DNA of 59,697 bases from Candidatus Latescibacterota bacterium (GTDB lineage Bacteria; Latescibacterota; UBA2968), in the NCBI GenBank assembly GCA_022821275.1, contig JAJEDY010000034.1, positions 1 to 59,697 on the forward strand, in the 5' to 3' direction. The notes below the pieces were generated by a model. That model did no database searches and was not told the DNA's origin. It was given only the letters and a program-made list of their open reading frames with translations. Shown here in pieces: positions 41,120 through 50,665 of this stretch (position 1 is the first letter of the stretch; every line of letters starts with the position of its first letter). A program made the translations under genes and the position numbers.

Positions 41120-43300
41120 TCAATACCACTTCCACCCCAAATCATAAACCAGACCGAGTGTCAGATCCCACCGATTGGCAATGCCATCAACAGGCGTATT
41201 GCGAATTTTATTGACCCGATACAGAAAATTGCTCTGCTGCACAGACAAACTCAACGCGCCAACCAATGGAAAAGCGAGTGAATTATAATTCTCTAAAGAC
41301 ACCACATGCCGACCTGTAAACCCCGTAAAACTGCGCACCCGCGAGCGAAACTTCCCACTACCCAATGATCGCCGATAGTCCAAATACACTTCCGCCCCTA
41401 TGTCATTTGCGTCAACCGCCAAATCGCGCTGTCCCCGAGCACCTAACCGAATGGTCAATATCCGCCCAAAACGCCGCCGCACCCCCAGGCTACCGCGCAA
41501 AAGTTTGGGACGTTGTCCATCTATCTGGCTCAACGCGGTGCTATATCCTGCCAAAACAAAAGGATCAACGACAGATTCTGTGCGATAGCGATATATCAAA
41601 TCTGTCTCAAGTTGGTCTTTTGATCGCGTCAAATCGCCAAACCTCGTCCCAACTTGCCCAATCGCCAGACTCTGTTCAAGCGTAAGCACTTGTTCTCCCA
41701 TATCCCTGACAACCATCAAATTCATCGTCGTATGCCATGCCAGACTGGTCTTACCACTGAGAAATGAAACGCGCTCTTTCTGTGCGCGATATGCAAGTGT
41801 TGTACCATCAATGTGGTTGCGATTAAACGCGCCCTTGACAGTCCAATTCATGTGCCAAACCCCATCTGACCTCAGAGTGCCAAACTCGCGAGGAACCAGC
41901 ACAGTCTGCGTATCTCGCAATGCATAAACGACCATTTGGCGGAGCGGCATACCCGTAAAAACGACCTCTGTTCCCCTGCGAAATTCGCCATATCCATCGC
42001 CGCCATTTGCCAAAAACTCGACGACTGCAACGCGATACAATTCGTTCTTTTGAATGGGACGCCCATTAATTGTATTTTTTTCCAAACCAGAAAAAATCAA
42101 CTGTGCATCTTCCCCCAGCGCATCCTGACTGCGTTTGACAATGCTCAAAAGTTGTGCACCCGTCAGTTTCATCTTCACCAGACGGTCATCAAAAGGAATC
42201 AAATGATCGATATGGCCCACTTTGAGCACGCGATTTGAAGGCACAAGCCCCAATCCCCCCCGATTGACAATGCCCACCTCGCTATCCAAATATCGCCGCA
42301 TCAGCCCAGCGACAATGCGCCCTTGATCCCGATATGTCTTTCCCTCAATCTGGCCTATCTTCTGGCTCGCGACCTGTTCGTACCGCCGTCTGAGATCATT
42401 GACCAACCGCTCTGTCTCCAGATCAGGCTCCACAGAGCGATCCACTATAATCTGCTCTGCCGAAACATCCACCACCTTCATATTGCCCTCTGAATCTGGC
42501 GAAAGATGGAGCACAACGCGACCAATAGATACCCCATTACTCGGTGTGACGACCAGTGCCAGACCATTCACCAGACGAATCAGGCCCGGCACCTGTAACC
42601 CGCGGTCCAGATCGCTAAATCCACCAGCAACAATTAGATCCACCCCCTCCACCTCGCGGGCAAAATTCAGAGCACTCGTTTCATCCATATGCGCCAATAC
42701 AATAACGCACTGCGCCTTTTTCCCGCGCAACACAGCGGCCAATGAATCCACAATTTTTACGGGATCGCCAACCCTCAGCCCCGACAGATGACCCGGGTCA
42801 ATTTTATCTGCGACCTGCGGACCCAGCACACCGATAATCCCCACCTGAACATCACCGACCTTTACCAGGGTATAACCCCGCAAAGGAGGCGTTCCACCAT
42901 CTTTTCGCACGAGATTTGCCGCCAGCATCGGAAAATCGATTTCTTTTTCTCGCGCCTCCAAAACATCCCATCCCAAAGACAAATCGTGATTCCCCACCGT
43001 CATAGCCGCATAATTCGCGCGGTTCATCGCCGCGCATATCGTTGCACCCCCGTCAAACCGCGACATTGCATTGGGTCCCAGAGCATCCCCCGCATCCAGA
43101 ACAATTGCCGGCTCAGAAGTCTGCAATTTGCGAATCAATCCCACGCGCGCAGCCATCCCCCCGCGATCTCCTCGCCGCGTCAATTGCCCGGATACATCGT
43201 TGCTGTGAATCACCGTAAGCCGTATATCTTCTGCACACAATGAAGAAGCGATAAAAAAACAAACGAGGACGCAATAAACTCCCCGTAGCACTGTTCTCAT
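41120..43300 (-). CDS. UshA/5'-nucleotidase-family protein with altered metal site and C-terminal beta-barrel-like extension
   Basis: The 726-residue protein has a signal peptide (VLVCFFIASSLCA), a metallophosphatase domain (about 25-250) and a 5'-nucleotidase C-terminal domain (about 310-470; VNRGGLG, HLIPFDDRLVKMKLTG, FLANGGDGYGEF). About 250 further residues of alternating strands end in LGWKWY, like an outer-membrane barrel. Key ligands differ from UshA: the first motif reads HSNDVSG where NDxHG is expected, and GGFSD replaces GGHxH, while GNHD and LDAGD remain. Catalysis may be lost or changed. GGGAGGAC precedes ATG 43300. It heads a two-gene operon with the Npt-like transporter. Confidence 0.75.
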   Translation of the reverse strand: MRTVLRGVYCVLVCFFIASSLCAEDIRLTVIHSNDVSGQLTRRGDRGGMAARVGLIRKLQTSEPAIVLDAGDALGPNAMSRFDGGATICAAMNRANYAAMTVGNHDLSLGWDVLEAREKEIDFPMLAANLVRKDGGTPPLRGYTLVKVGDVQVGIIGVLGPQVADKIDPGHLSGLRVGDPVKIVDSLAAVLRGKKAQCVIVLAHMDETSALNFAREVEGVDLIVAGGFSDLDRGLQVPGLIRLVNGLALVVTPSNGVSIGRVVLHLSPDSEGNMKVVDVSAEQIIVDRSVEPDLETERLVNDLRRRYEQVASQKIGQIEGKTYRDQGRIVAGLMRRYLDSEVGIVNRGGLGLVPSNRVLKVGHIDHLIPFDDRLVKMKLTGAQLLSIVKRSQDALGEDAQLIFSGLEKNTINGRPIQKNELYRVAVVEFLANGGDGYGEFRRGTEVVFTGMPLRQMVVYALRDTQTVLVPREFGTLRSDGVWHMNWTVKGAFNRNHIDGTTLAYRAQKERVSFLSGKTSLAWHTTMNLMVVRDMGEQVLTLEQSLAIGQVGTRFGDLTRSKDQLETDLIYRYRTESVVDPFVLAGYSTALSQIDGQRPKLLRGSLGVRRRFGRILTIRLGARGQRDLAVDANDIGAEVYLDYRRSLGSGKFRSRVRSFTGFTGRHVVSLENYNSLAFPLVGALSLSVQQSNFLYRVNKIRNTPVDGIANRWDLTLGLVYDLGWKWY

Positions 43301-43353
43301 GCGTCCTCCCTTGACAGAAACTTCATTAATCCTCCAATATCAAAAACTGAATT

Positions 43354-44325
43354 TTATGTATTGAGATCTACTTCCTTAAACATCGGTGGTAGGGAAGCAC
43401 TCTCAACCGACTTATATTCCACTGCGGAATGTGGATACGCAAAACCGAGGCGGTCGCTTTTAGCAAATGCCTCCACGACATTCGCAACAATAGCAGTCGA
43501 TATCTTTTGTCGCTCTACGGCAATTGATTGATAACGCAAACGCATCATAACTCCCGAATCAAAAAACTCCGCTCGCACCTCGGGTTCTTTTCCCGTTTCC
43601 TCTACAATTGTCCCCGTCACTTCCCGCGCACAGGTAATCAGCGTCTCTTCCGCCAATTTGTAATCCGAATCGTAGGACACCCTTATGGGCACCTCATCCA
43701 GAATATACTTCGTCTCTTCAGACACAGCATAATTGATCACCATCTGGTCGAACAACACCGCATTGGGAATCAAAATACCGCGATTGGAAGACTCCTCACC
43801 GCCTATTGTACCGCCGACCTCACCCAGCAAAATATGCGTTGGCGAAATCTCCAACACATCGCCTCGCACACCCTGAATAATAATGCGATCTCCAATTTTA
43901 AAAGGCCGCTTAATCATCACCATCAACCATGCGGCCACGCCCGTTACCGGACGCTGCAGAGACCAGCCCAAAATCATACTGACAAAAGCAACCGTCAGCC
44001 CCATTGCCGCCAGAGACCCCGACAGACTTACAATGACAAAAACAATACCAACCAGCATAAACGAATATCGCCACATCGTCAAAAACTGACTAATTTGTGC
44101 ATCTGTACGATGGTGTTCCTCCATTGCGAGGATGATCAATCTCTTCGATATCTTATAGGCAAACAGCAACACAATCAATATCACAACCGCATATAAAATA
44201 CCGACTATGGACTCTCCCAGAGTCTCCGTCATGGACAGCTTGATATTTCGCACATAATCAAATGGCCTGGTCCGCGTCGCAACTGCCTTCAATGTATCCT
44301 GTGCGACCGTCAATGTGTCCGCCAT
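43354..44325 (-). CDS. MscS-family mechanosensitive channel (operon gene 5)
   Basis: This 323-residue protein has about four membrane helices in the first 145 residues; the pore-lining helix region includes LGWSLQRPVTGVAAWLMVMI. The MscS beta domain follows (FKIGDRIIIQGVRGDVLEIS, then GILIPNAVLFDQMVINY). An insertion rich in Gly/Glu (GEVGGTIGGEESSNRG) within the beta domain is unusual. AGGAGGAG precedes ATG 44325. It is the last gene of the five-gene channel operon, 24 bp after another MscS gene. Channel family certain; gating stimulus unknown. Confidence 0.9.
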   Translation of the reverse strand: MADTLTVAQDTLKAVATRTRPFDYVRNIKLSMTETLGESIVGILYAVVILIVLLFAYKISKRLIILAMEEHHRTDAQISQFLTMWRYSFMLVGIVFVIVSLSGSLAAMGLTVAFVSMILGWSLQRPVTGVAAWLMVMIKRPFKIGDRIIIQGVRGDVLEISPTHILLGEVGGTIGGEESSNRGILIPNAVLFDQMVINYAVSEETKYILDEVPIRVSYDSDYKLAEETLITCAREVTGTIVEETGKEPEVRAEFFDSGVMMRLRYQSIAVERQKISTAIVANVVEAFAKSDRLGFAYPHSAVEYKSVESASLPPMFKEVDLNT

Positions 44326-44349
44326 GTTTCTTCTCCTCCTTTTTGTTTT

Positions 44350-45240
44350 TTATTCTTTTCTTTTATTACCATCCGATTGTGTAGCCACACTCATTGGCAC
44401 GGCACTTCGCACATGCAAATCCCGCTGCGGGAATGGAATCGTAATATCCCGCTCGCGAAATGCCCGGACAATTGCAAAATTCAAATCACTGATCACAAAT
44501 AACTGACGGGGTGGATCCTCAATCCACACCAGCAAATCAAAATTCAGAGAACTATCGCCAAAGCCCAGAAACTGCATCTGCGGTTCGGGATCGGACAAAA
44601 CCTCTGGATGCGCTCGCCCAACCTCCAACAACGTCTCCGCGACCAATTCCACATCGGCACCATAAGACACACCCACAGATGCGTGAATACGCACTTTTGA
44701 CTCTTCAAAACTCCAGTTTGTGACATTTTCAGATAGAAATTTTGAATTGGGCACAATAATCGTCACATTATCCAGGGTATAGACCTTTGTGCTATAGGCA
44801 TTGACCGCCTGCACGCGGCCCTGCACGCCATCTACCTCCACAAAATCCCCCTCCTGCACGGGGCGCTCAAACAACATAATGAGCCCGCTGATAAAATTGT
44901 GGGTAATCGTTTGCAACCCCAAACCAATCCCCACCAGCAATACCGCACTAACCGCAGCCAATGTCGTCAGATTAATCCCGGTATATTCTATGGCGATAAA
45001 TACGCCGATGCACATGATAACAATGTGCAATAGGCGACATATAGCTGACTGCGAACCTTTATTTATATGTATCTGTTCAAACACGCTACGCCGCAACAGG
45101 CGTTGCAAAAATCGCGATATCCCATACGCAATGAGGATAATCAGCGTAGCCGTCAGCAAAATAGCTGGCGTTATTTCTATTTCGCCAAAAGAAACGATTG
45201 GCTCCTCAATTACCTTGCGTAAATTATCCCAGGGATTCAT
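44350..45240 (-). CDS. MscS-family mechanosensitive channel (operon gene 4)
   Basis: The 296-residue protein has three main membrane helices, the pore helix region LLVGIGLGLQTITHNFISGL, and the MscS beta domain EGDFVEVDGVQGRVQAVNAY with IVPNSKFLSENVTNWS. It resembles small MscS/MscK-core proteins. GGGAGGA precedes ATG 45240, only three bases after the stop of the CASTOR/POLLUX-like gene, so translation is coupled. Three distinct MscS proteins in one operon could form hetero-heptamers or give graded tension responses; that is inference. Confidence 0.92.
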   Translation of the reverse strand: MNPWDNLRKVIEEPIVSFGEIEITPAILLTATLIILIAYGISRFLQRLLRRSVFEQIHINKGSQSAICRLLHIVIMCIGVFIAIEYTGINLTTLAAVSAVLLVGIGLGLQTITHNFISGLIMLFERPVQEGDFVEVDGVQGRVQAVNAYSTKVYTLDNVTIIVPNSKFLSENVTNWSFEESKVRIHASVGVSYGADVELVAETLLEVGRAHPEVLSDPEPQMQFLGFGDSSLNFDLLVWIEDPPRQLFVISDLNFAIVRAFRERDITIPFPQRDLHVRSAVPMSVATQSDGNKRKE

Positions 45241-45243
45241 AGC

Positions 45244-47211
45244 TCAATCCTCCCGAATCAATACAATAAGATCATCCGACTCACTTAGCCTATATGGCTC
45301 ATCATGCGCTGGATTGAGCGCGACCTCACCGTTTTGCAAGCGAACGCCCAGCGCGATTTCGCCCCGACCTGATGACATCTCCATAAGCTGTCTAAAACTC
45401 ACATTTTGACCTGCTATGCCGTAATCTGAAACCCTGCGAAAACAAATCTCTGCACCACCGGCGGCAAATAACTCTTCATAAACGGCATTGAGTTCCCGAC
45501 GCAACGCGACCTGCGCCAGCACATGGCTCGCGATCATAGGCGTAATCAGCACCTCTGTATCGTAATCCTCAAACAACGCCACATTGTCGGAATCCAGCAA
45601 ATCGACCAGAATTTCTGGTTTATGCACGCTCTCCTCCAGCACATTCCTCAGCACCAGATGTACCACAATCGTCCGCGCATCCGACTCTTCCTGTGTCTCT
45701 ACCCAGTCACTGCCCAAAATAACCACATTATCATACTCGCTTGGCTCCATTTTTCTTAAATTTGATAGCGAAGTCGTCTCACCTTCGCGATGGGCGACAA
45801 CCACGCGGCGCAGATCAATGCCTTTTTGTTCTATCTCTGCTTCTCTTTGCGCCGCAGGTACAAGAGACAAAACCGTGACCTCAAACAGTTCGTTGATCTG
45901 CCTGCCAAACTCTTTGAGCAAATCCGCTGCTTTGTGGTTCCATCCCAAAATTAAGACGCGTCGTTTGCCCTTTTCCCTTGCATAAGACACTTCCTGAAAT
46001 TTACGCGATACGCGTTCTATCTGATAATTTCTCAGGGGTTCACAATCCCCGTAATCTTCTGCCAAAAAGACCAGACGGTCTTCTGATTCCAAAATTAGAT
46101 CCCCGGGTGGATTGAGCAGAGGGCAAAAATCCTCACCTTTAGGACGCACAACGCCCAGCAAAATCGCTTTGGGATACGCACCTGAAAGATCCCCAAAACG
46201 AAAACCCGTAAACTGTTCGGAGGTGCGAATATAGACCTCATTGCCAAGCCCGTGCGACAAAATATCGTGGAACACATGCGACAATCCCGGATGACGCACA
46301 TTTTGCGCCATACATCGCGTAATAAAAACATCGCTCGCCAAAATTTCTAAAATGCCCCGATAGGCTCTTTTTGCCATAACCACTTTGTCGGAATCGAAAA
46401 TTTCCGTCACCAGCAAGGGCAGACCTTCTTTAGCACCCTGATTCGATATCGACATCAGTGTTTTTATGATACGCATATCCGATTCATCCGCACTGCCATA
46501 AGCAAAATCAGCACCGGGCAAAATAATGACACTCGCATTTTTGAAATCTACGCGTTCCAGATGTTCTATTCGCAGGGGTATTCCCGACCGAAAAGTGATC
46601 TTCTTGGCATTCCACAAAGGACCCAGTGCTCTCCGCAATTCCACTGTGCGCTCCAAACTCACATTTTCGGACAGGATTACCACATGTAACCCACGACGCG
46701 CACCGCGCAATTGTAAAAACCGGCGCACGCGCCCCTCAGCGCGCATCAACTCGCTGACAATTTCGGACGTGCGATTGGTCCATCCCAGAATCAAAATATG
46801 GTTGCGACGCACAATCGGCGTAAGCCCGCGCTCAAAATTGCGAATCGTCTGATTGAGCCACTGCGTCATAATCGCGATCAATGACCCCATAAAAAGCACA
46901 TAGCCCAGCACTGTCACCATCGTTGAAATCACGCGACGGGCAAGCCCTTCGTCATCCCCTAAATAACCCGGATCGGTCAAACGCAAAAATGCCCACCAGA
47001 TAGCTGTTTCGCGATCATCAAAAGGCGCGTCCGTAGCCTGCACCAGCAAACCACCACCAACGGCAACCAACCCGATTACCGAAGCAATGACCAGCAGATG
47101 AAAGCGGACGCCCAGCAACAACAATCGCTCAACGCGAAATTTCAGATAATTTTTTATTCGCGCAAACGGGTCAGTCGTTCGCGATCGCAGTTGTAAAAAA
47201 AAATTTTCCAA
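45244..47211 (-). CDS. CASTOR/POLLUX (DMI1)-like ion channel (operon gene 3)
   Basis: TTG 47211 is preferred (655 residues) since AAAGGTGG lies six bases before it; TTG 47229, directly after the preceding stop, would add six residues. Counting from the longer form, there are membrane segments at about 42-63 and 99-122 with a pore-helix segment AIWWAFLRLTDPGYLGDDEG between, then two RCK-like Rossmann domains (HILILGWTNRTSEIVSELM and RVLILGWNHKAADLLKEFG). This is the layout of CASTOR/POLLUX channels, which in plants conduct nuclear-envelope K+/Ca2+ currents; bacterial members are poorly studied. It is flanked by MscS genes. Confidence 0.87.
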   Translation of the reverse strand: MENFFLQLRSRTTDPFARIKNYLKFRVERLLLLGVRFHLLVIASVIGLVAVGGGLLVQATDAPFDDRETAIWWAFLRLTDPGYLGDDEGLARRVISTMVTVLGYVLFMGSLIAIMTQWLNQTIRNFERGLTPIVRRNHILILGWTNRTSEIVSELMRAEGRVRRFLQLRGARRGLHVVILSENVSLERTVELRRALGPLWNAKKITFRSGIPLRIEHLERVDFKNASVIILPGADFAYGSADESDMRIIKTLMSISNQGAKEGLPLLVTEIFDSDKVVMAKRAYRGILEILASDVFITRCMAQNVRHPGLSHVFHDILSHGLGNEVYIRTSEQFTGFRFGDLSGAYPKAILLGVVRPKGEDFCPLLNPPGDLILESEDRLVFLAEDYGDCEPLRNYQIERVSRKFQEVSYAREKGKRRVLILGWNHKAADLLKEFGRQINELFEVTVLSLVPAAQREAEIEQKGIDLRRVVVAHREGETTSLSNLRKMEPSEYDNVVILGSDWVETQEESDARTIVVHLVLRNVLEESVHKPEILVDLLDSDNVALFEDYDTEVLITPMIASHVLAQVALRRELNAVYEELFAAGGAEICFRRVSDYGIAGQNVSFRQLMEMSSGRGEIALGVRLQNGEVALNPAHDEPYRLSESDDLIVLIRED

Positions 47212-47229
47212 TACAAACCACCTTTTCAA

Positions 47230-48054
47230 TCAATTATCAACAACATCGGTAAAACGCACATCAGACGGAATGAGCTTGCGTCTGGACAACTCCTTCTTAA
47301 TCCGACGGGTAAGATCGGCGGCAAAATCGTTCTCGTAGCGCGTGTCAAATACGTACGCCTTCACCACGAGATGCGTCAGATGCGTCTCTTCAAATTTGTC
47401 CTTGACATTGACCACCACTGGTTTTTTAAGATATGCGAGCCTGGACGTCAACACAGCCTCGCGAGCCACATCCTCAATCTCCTTCAAATCAGTCCGTGCT
47501 GGCAGGTATATATCTACAACAACCTGGCAATCGAGATTTCCCGCATTGGTATTCGACACCTCAGAAGTCAGCAACGTAGAGTTCGGCACGGTAACGAGTG
47601 AGTCATCGGTCGTCTGTAGCTTTGTGCTGCGCAGACCAATCGACACAACCTCGCCGTAATAAGAGCCTACTGTCACGCGATCGCCAATTTGGAAGGAACG
47701 ATCAAACAACACGACAATACCGCCAATAAGATCGTTGAGCAAGTCTTTCGCGGCAAGCCCAAGTGCCAAAGCAATTGACCCCAGCAGGGCGAACAGAGTA
47801 TTCTGTTCGGGTGCGATAATAACGATACAGTAATAAATCGCAACCCCGTAAACACCGATACGCAGCAGGGGCTGAACGCGCTTAAATAGCAAGCGATGCG
47901 AAGGGAATCTGCTGGCCCCAAAATCCAACGCAAGACGGATGACGGCTGTCACCGCATAAGCGACCGCAATCACCAGCAGGACAGCCACTATTTTGGCAGC
48001 GTTAATATGTAAGCCACCGTTTCCTGTGAGTTGTTCGAGAGGGGAAGTATCCAT
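47230..48054 (-). CDS. MscS-family mechanosensitive channel (operon gene 2)
   Basis: The 274-residue protein has three membrane helices, a pore region LLGSIALALGLAAKDLLNDLIGG-like (ALALGLAAKDLLNDLIGGIV) with the MscS Ala/Gly pattern, and the beta domain FQIGDRVTVGSYYGEVVSIG with VTVPNSTLLTSEVSN. It is the closest of the three to E. coli MscS in size. It lies 23 bp after the voltage-sensor ATPase gene; its stop abuts the next gene. Family certain; membership of the operon strongly supported by spacing. Confidence 0.92.
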   Translation of the reverse strand: MDTSPLEQLTGNGGLHINAAKIVAVLLVIAVAYAVTAVIRLALDFGASRFPSHRLLFKRVQPLLRIGVYGVAIYYCIVIIAPEQNTLFALLGSIALALGLAAKDLLNDLIGGIVVLFDRSFQIGDRVTVGSYYGEVVSIGLRSTKLQTTDDSLVTVPNSTLLTSEVSNTNAGNLDCQVVVDIYLPARTDLKEIEDVAREAVLTSRLAYLKKPVVVNVKDKFEETHLTHLVVKAYVFDTRYENDFAADLTRRIKKELSRRKLIPSDVRFTDVVDN

Positions 48055-48077
48055 TATGTTCAGATTCCTGTTTCAGA

Positions 48078-50648
48078 TTACAAGAGACCGCGTCCTTCCA
48101 GCATTTCCTCTACGGCTTTCAAACCAATGGGATTGATGCGAAAACGCGTCGATTCCTGATCAAACTCGAGAATATTATCGTTCCACAGAATCTCGAGTTC
48201 CAGTCTGGTCTGGATGAGGTCTTTGTCGAGTATTGTCGATAATTCGGCGGCAGTAAGATTGTCGTGCTGCAAAACCGCGATTAAAATAAAAGCCTGATCA
48301 AGCGAGAAACCCCGCACAATACCAAGGTCAATTTCGCTGACAGGATTAACCATAAGGAGTTCGTTTTCCGAAGACTCAAGCGACCGCAACCAGTACAGAA
48401 GAGCGACAGAAATATTCTCCTTGCAGATCTCCGCCAGACGTCTGAAATAGATCTGGGCCAGCGCGTCCTGAACGGCTGGCTCTTCTGGCCGTCGCCAGCG
48501 ATGCACACGCCGCCGCAAAACTTTTTCCAACTCCTTATTTATCGCATAGCGCAAACGGTAGCCACTCTGGTTGTGACGCTGCATAATCAGCATCTGTAAC
48601 GCCACTGGTTGCCACGCGCGAATTCCGACCTCAAAGTGAAATAGGCGATTCAGAGGCAGCCACATACCGAGATAGTTGCGCGCATGCTGGTCAAGAGAAA
48701 TACCCCAGAGTATGTGGTGATTCGTACGCGCGATGAGCCATAGAAGGTGCTGGACCGCATCCAGGCCACCAATACGTTTAAAAAACAGATTGTGACACCC
48801 TTCGAGTATCACAGCGCGTCGCGGACCCTGCAACAAGCTCCGTGCCAGATCATCAAAGCTCGCCACATTTTCGATCTCAAGAATATTTGCCAGATAAGAC
48901 ACCAGTTCAGGTCCGGTCGTCATCTTGCGCTCAATTGCGGATCGAGTTACAACCGAAGCGTCGTCGAACAATCGCAAGACAGCAATATTCAGCAACGTCG
49001 TTTTGCCCGCGCTTCGCTGTCCGAATAAGATAAAGGAAGAAGTAAGACCATCTTCCCAGCGCTGAATCGCCTGTTCAATAGTAGCCAACTCGTCGTCAAA
49101 TCCGACAAATAATGCCTCGTCATTCAAGGAATCGAAAGCGAAATGGGCGATATAGTCTTCGGGCAGTCCGAGATGTCTGATCGACTCCAAATTGGCTTCG
49201 TCGAGTGCCAGACGAACTTCGCGCTCGGCCGGTGCCATCAAACCCAGGCGGCGCAACGCGGGTTTGATGATACTGGAGACAGCATTAAATAGTGCAATCC
49301 CCTGCACTCGGAAGAATGACAACAGGCGCAGCAATACCTGTCTGCACGCTCTCAGGGCTGTCAGAGTTCTCTGGCGGACAAATCGTCCGAGCTTTGCGAG
49401 CCAGAACACAATTCGGCCATAACGGGCAGCGTCCTGACCGACCAGTTCCAACCGCTCTTGATGCTCGCATTCAAGCTCCCACAGCAGCGACTCCCACGCC
49501 ATTCGGGTATAGTCGTTGAGGTCTCGCAATCGATTGATCGCGCGATTGAAGCCCATCTGAACATCGGGTAATAGTGTACCATCGCCTTGCGACAGGCCAT
49601 TATCAACCGTGTTGAGGACATATCTCAGCGTGCTAAACACACTGTCTAAACCTTCGAGTGATCCTTCAATGCGGATTTTTTCAAATTGCTGGTAAGAGGT
49701 ATCGGCCCTATTCTCCAGACCGCTAAAATGAGAAGAGCCAATCTGGCACAGTGGGACAAGCCGGTAGCTCGTTCGACCTTTCCAATTCAGATCGTGCTCA
49801 TAACTGACCTTTTCCGGCACATTGTCGAAAACCGTGGCGGAGTTTCGGAATGCGTCCCGATTTAAAGCCTCCACCTCAGCCAACATATTGGGATTACACA
49901 AATCTGCACGAAACGAGTCGAAAATCTGTTGCACGGTTTCTCGCGTCTGCGGAAGTGAATCTTTCAGAGCCTGAGGACGGCGGCGCAGTTGGATCGATAC
50001 ATCTTGTTGTATCCTTCTCAAATCCTCGATTACAGACTCTGCGCGCTGGCGGACAGAGTGCAGGTCTTTCTCTTGCTCCGCACGCACGATTTGGCGCACC
50101 TCAGATAGCTGGCGTCGGATGTTCCCGATGGCTACCCTGTAGCCTGTAATTTCCTCTGGAGGCTCGGTATAGTTATGAGTAAGACGAATGAGATCGATCA
50201 ATCTCGGGCAGCGCAACAGACGAAGAAACCGCAGATCGAACAACACAAGGGGAAAGAAAAAATTCAGAATGACGACGAGATCGGCGATCTGTAGCGGACG
50301 AAGTCCAAAACGCAGTCGGGCGGCAAGGTGTGTTCCACCAGCCGCCTGGACAGACCACATACGCGCCAGATATTCAACAATGAGCAAACCAATAAAAAGC
50401 CATTCGAACCAGTAAGAATAATAGAGAAAATAATAATGCAGGATATCGTTACTTGGCCACCACTCAAACCGCTGCAGATACTCCACGAGGGTTTTCGGCC
50501 ACCAGATATCGAGGCATTGAACACCCGTACTAAAAAGCACAAGAGCGAGTATTGCCCAGTTGATTCGCCGGCTGAACAAGTCGCCAGGACCGGCGACTTC
50601 GAGAATTTCGTATGTTCGATTTTTTATTTTTTTAAAAATGGCGATCAT
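48078..50648 (-). CDS. Voltage-sensor-domain / coiled-coil / P-loop ATPase fusion protein (operon gene 1)
   Basis: The 856-residue protein opens with four helices that match a voltage sensor. S1 is about 31-50. S2, about 71-98, ends LLIVEYLARMWS with the conserved E-x-x-x-R. S3, about 118-137, contains IADLVVILNF with its Asp. S4, about 138-156, is DLRFLRLLRCPRLIDLIRL, with Arg at 140, 143, 146, 149 and 155. No pore helices follow. Residues about 165-500 are helical and partly coiled coil. Walker A is FGQRSAGKTTLL (543-550) and a Walker-B-like strand is RAVILEGCHNLF (about 611-622). A winged-helix-like end follows (TAAELSTILDKDLIQTRLEL). I know no described protein with this architecture. It heads the channel operon. 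Confidence 0.8.
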   Translation of the reverse strand: MIAIFKKIKNRTYEILEVAGPGDLFSRRINWAILALVLFSTGVQCLDIWWPKTLVEYLQRFEWWPSNDILHYYFLYYSYWFEWLFIGLLIVEYLARMWSVQAAGGTHLAARLRFGLRPLQIADLVVILNFFFPLVLFDLRFLRLLRCPRLIDLIRLTHNYTEPPEEITGYRVAIGNIRRQLSEVRQIVRAEQEKDLHSVRQRAESVIEDLRRIQQDVSIQLRRRPQALKDSLPQTRETVQQIFDSFRADLCNPNMLAEVEALNRDAFRNSATVFDNVPEKVSYEHDLNWKGRTSYRLVPLCQIGSSHFSGLENRADTSYQQFEKIRIEGSLEGLDSVFSTLRYVLNTVDNGLSQGDGTLLPDVQMGFNRAINRLRDLNDYTRMAWESLLWELECEHQERLELVGQDAARYGRIVFWLAKLGRFVRQRTLTALRACRQVLLRLLSFFRVQGIALFNAVSSIIKPALRRLGLMAPAEREVRLALDEANLESIRHLGLPEDYIAHFAFDSLNDEALFVGFDDELATIEQAIQRWEDGLTSSFILFGQRSAGKTTLLNIAVLRLFDDASVVTRSAIERKMTTGPELVSYLANILEIENVASFDDLARSLLQGPRRAVILEGCHNLFFKRIGGLDAVQHLLWLIARTNHHILWGISLDQHARNYLGMWLPLNRLFHFEVGIRAWQPVALQMLIMQRHNQSGYRLRYAINKELEKVLRRRVHRWRRPEEPAVQDALAQIYFRRLAEICKENISVALLYWLRSLESSENELLMVNPVSEIDLGIVRGFSLDQAFILIAVLQHDNLTAAELSTILDKDLIQTRLELEILWNDNILEFDQESTRFRINPIGLKAVEEMLEGRGLL

Positions 50649-50665
50649 AAACTAATCCACTGGAC

